Origin: Armatimonadota bacterium
GTDB lineage: Bacteria > Armatimonadota > SYMT01
Reading direction: 5' to 3'
Length of the DNA: 14,122 bases
NCBI GenBank assembly: GCA_020696885.1
Contig: JAJFMS010000009.1
Span: 1 to 14,122, forward strand
Shown here: one piece after another, positions 13,375-14,122 of the stretch
How positions within the stretch are numbered: position 1 is the stretch's first letter
How the letters are laid out: each line of letters begins with the position of its first letter
Translations under genes and position numbers: made by a program
Notes under the pieces: generated by a model
Seen by the model: the letters and a program-made list of their open reading frames with translations, nothing else
The model's database searches: none
Told to the model about the DNA's origin: nothing

Positions 13375-13379
13375 AAACC

Positions 13380-14122
13380 ATGCCACTAACCCGCCGCACC
13401 TTTCTTTCCGCCGCCCTTGCCGCCCCGGTCGCCCCTGCTCTGGCCCAGGAGGGTGCGCTGGCCATCAACCCGATGAAGAGCTTCGATCGGGAGATGGAAG
13501 CGTTTATGCAAACCCGCGGGGTGCCCGGCGGCGCGCTGGCGGTAGTCAAAGACGGGCGCCTGGTCTATGCCAAGGGCTACGGTTGGGCGGATCGCGACCG
13601 CCAGGAGAAGGTGCAGGCGGACTCCCTCTTCCGCATCGCCAGCATCTCCAAGCCGGTGACCGCAGTCGCGGTGTTGAAGCTGGTGGAGCAGGGGAAGCTG
13701 CGGCTGAGCGACCGCGCGTTCGACCTGGTACGCCTCGCACCGGTGCTGCCTGCCGGCAAGACCCAGGATCGCCGCCTCGCGGGCATCACGATCCGGCAAC
13801 TCCTGGAGCATTCCGGGGGCTGGGACCGGGACAAGAGCTTCGACCCGATGTTCCGCCCCACACTCATCGCCGAGACGGTGGGCGCTCCGGCCCCGGCCGG
13901 GCCGGAGGCGGTGATCCGGTACATGCTCGGGCAACCGCTGGACTTCGATCCGGGCACTCGCTTCGCCTACTCTAACTTCGGTTACTGCGTGCTGGGCCGG
14001 GTGATCGAGAAGGTGTCCGGAATGCCGTACGAAGAGTACGTGCGGAAGAACGTGCTGGCGCCCGCGAAGATCACCACCATGCGGATCGGCGCTACCCTGG
14101 AGAGCGGGCGCGCGCCGAAGGA
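13380..14122 (+). CDS. Tat-exported serine hydrolase, class C beta-lactamase fold (partial)
   Basis: Open from ATG 13380 to the window end (247 codons seen). The N-terminus MPLTRRTFLSAALAAPVAPALA is a twin-arginine signal peptide (RRTFLS), cut near residue 22. The catalytic SISK is at 88-91 and YSN at 197-199; LLEHSGGWD (141-149) corresponds to the usual LLxHTSG. The C-terminal HxGxTGG motif must lie beyond the window. It is related in fold to the hydrolase at 2644-4041 but not a close copy: different signal type and linker. Substrate unknown. No ribosome site precedes the ATG; the upstream bases are the AACACCC repeats, so the start may be leaderless or unusual. Confidence 0.88.
   Translation, partial: MPLTRRTFLSAALAAPVAPALAQEGALAINPMKSFDREMEAFMQTRGVPGGALAVVKDGRLVYAKGYGWADRDRQEKVQADSLFRIASISKPVTAVAVLKLVEQGKLRLSDRAFDLVRLAPVLPAGKTQDRRLAGITIRQLLEHSGGWDRDKSFDPMFRPTLIAETVGAPAPAGPEAVIRYMLGQPLDFDPGTRFAYSNFGYCVLGRVIEKVSGMPYEEYVRKNVLAPAKITTMRIGATLESGRAPK

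Noticed and set aside
12794..13975. Plus-strand frame of 393 codons covering the small gene and the Tat hydrolase
   Set aside because: It is out of frame with both recognisable proteins and crosses the REP-like element; the product is Arg/Gly/Pro-rich without motifs.

Overview
This is a GC-rich bacterial chromosomal window. Almost everything reads from the minus strand; the exceptions are the far right end and one doubtful small ORF. The prepilin-like protein at 9901-10764 has the [24 protein letters not shown]-terminus and an H-X9-DG motif. Together with the secreted malectin/fibronectin III protein and the two secreted serine hydrolases, this suggests Armatimonadota or a similar Planctomycetota-like lineage. 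That is an inference from gene style, not from a phylogenetic marker.

Region 1-1000 is a tight tRNA array on the minus strand. In transcription order it holds Arg(GCG), a 121-bp palindromic insert, Arg(CCG)-like, Arg(TCT), Leu(TAA), His(GTG), Gly(GCC), Ser(CGA), Lys(TTT) and the 5' half of a Leu(CAA)-like tRNA. None encodes CCA. Several are abnormal: anticodon loops without U33, a Leu tRNA with a short variable loop, a His tRNA without G-1 or C73, and one Arg tRNA with two competing folds.

Region 1000-1850 has no convincing protein gene. It contains two units of the same design: a TTGAC-N16-TATAAT promoter, about 250 nt of structured RNA, and a GCCCCGAG/CTCGGGGC terminator. The terminator of the first unit touches the start of the tRNA array, so the array is probably expressed by readthrough (attenuation).

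Region 1850-4465 is a likely minus-strand operon: a small membrane-anchored protein, a serine hydrolase of the class C beta-lactamase fold, and a bacterial Thg1 (tRNA-His guanylyltransferase, a 3'-to-5' nucleotide-adding enzyme). The last two overlap by GTGA. A 5'-end tRNA repair enzyme lying beside an array of odd tRNAs, including a His tRNA without G-1, is the most interesting feature here.

Region 4466-9900 holds short GTGGAGTG hairpins, a strong terminator, and a 1590-residue secreted protein with six malectin and five fibronectin III domains. It appears to have grown by duplication of a two-repeat block. Region 9901-12753 holds the pseudopilin, a 290-bp MITE-like inverted-repeat element, and purH (purine synthesis). 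Region 12754-14122 reads rightward: a small unknown protein, a REP-like palindrome with direct repeats, and the start of a second, Tat-exported serine hydrolase cut off by the window end.
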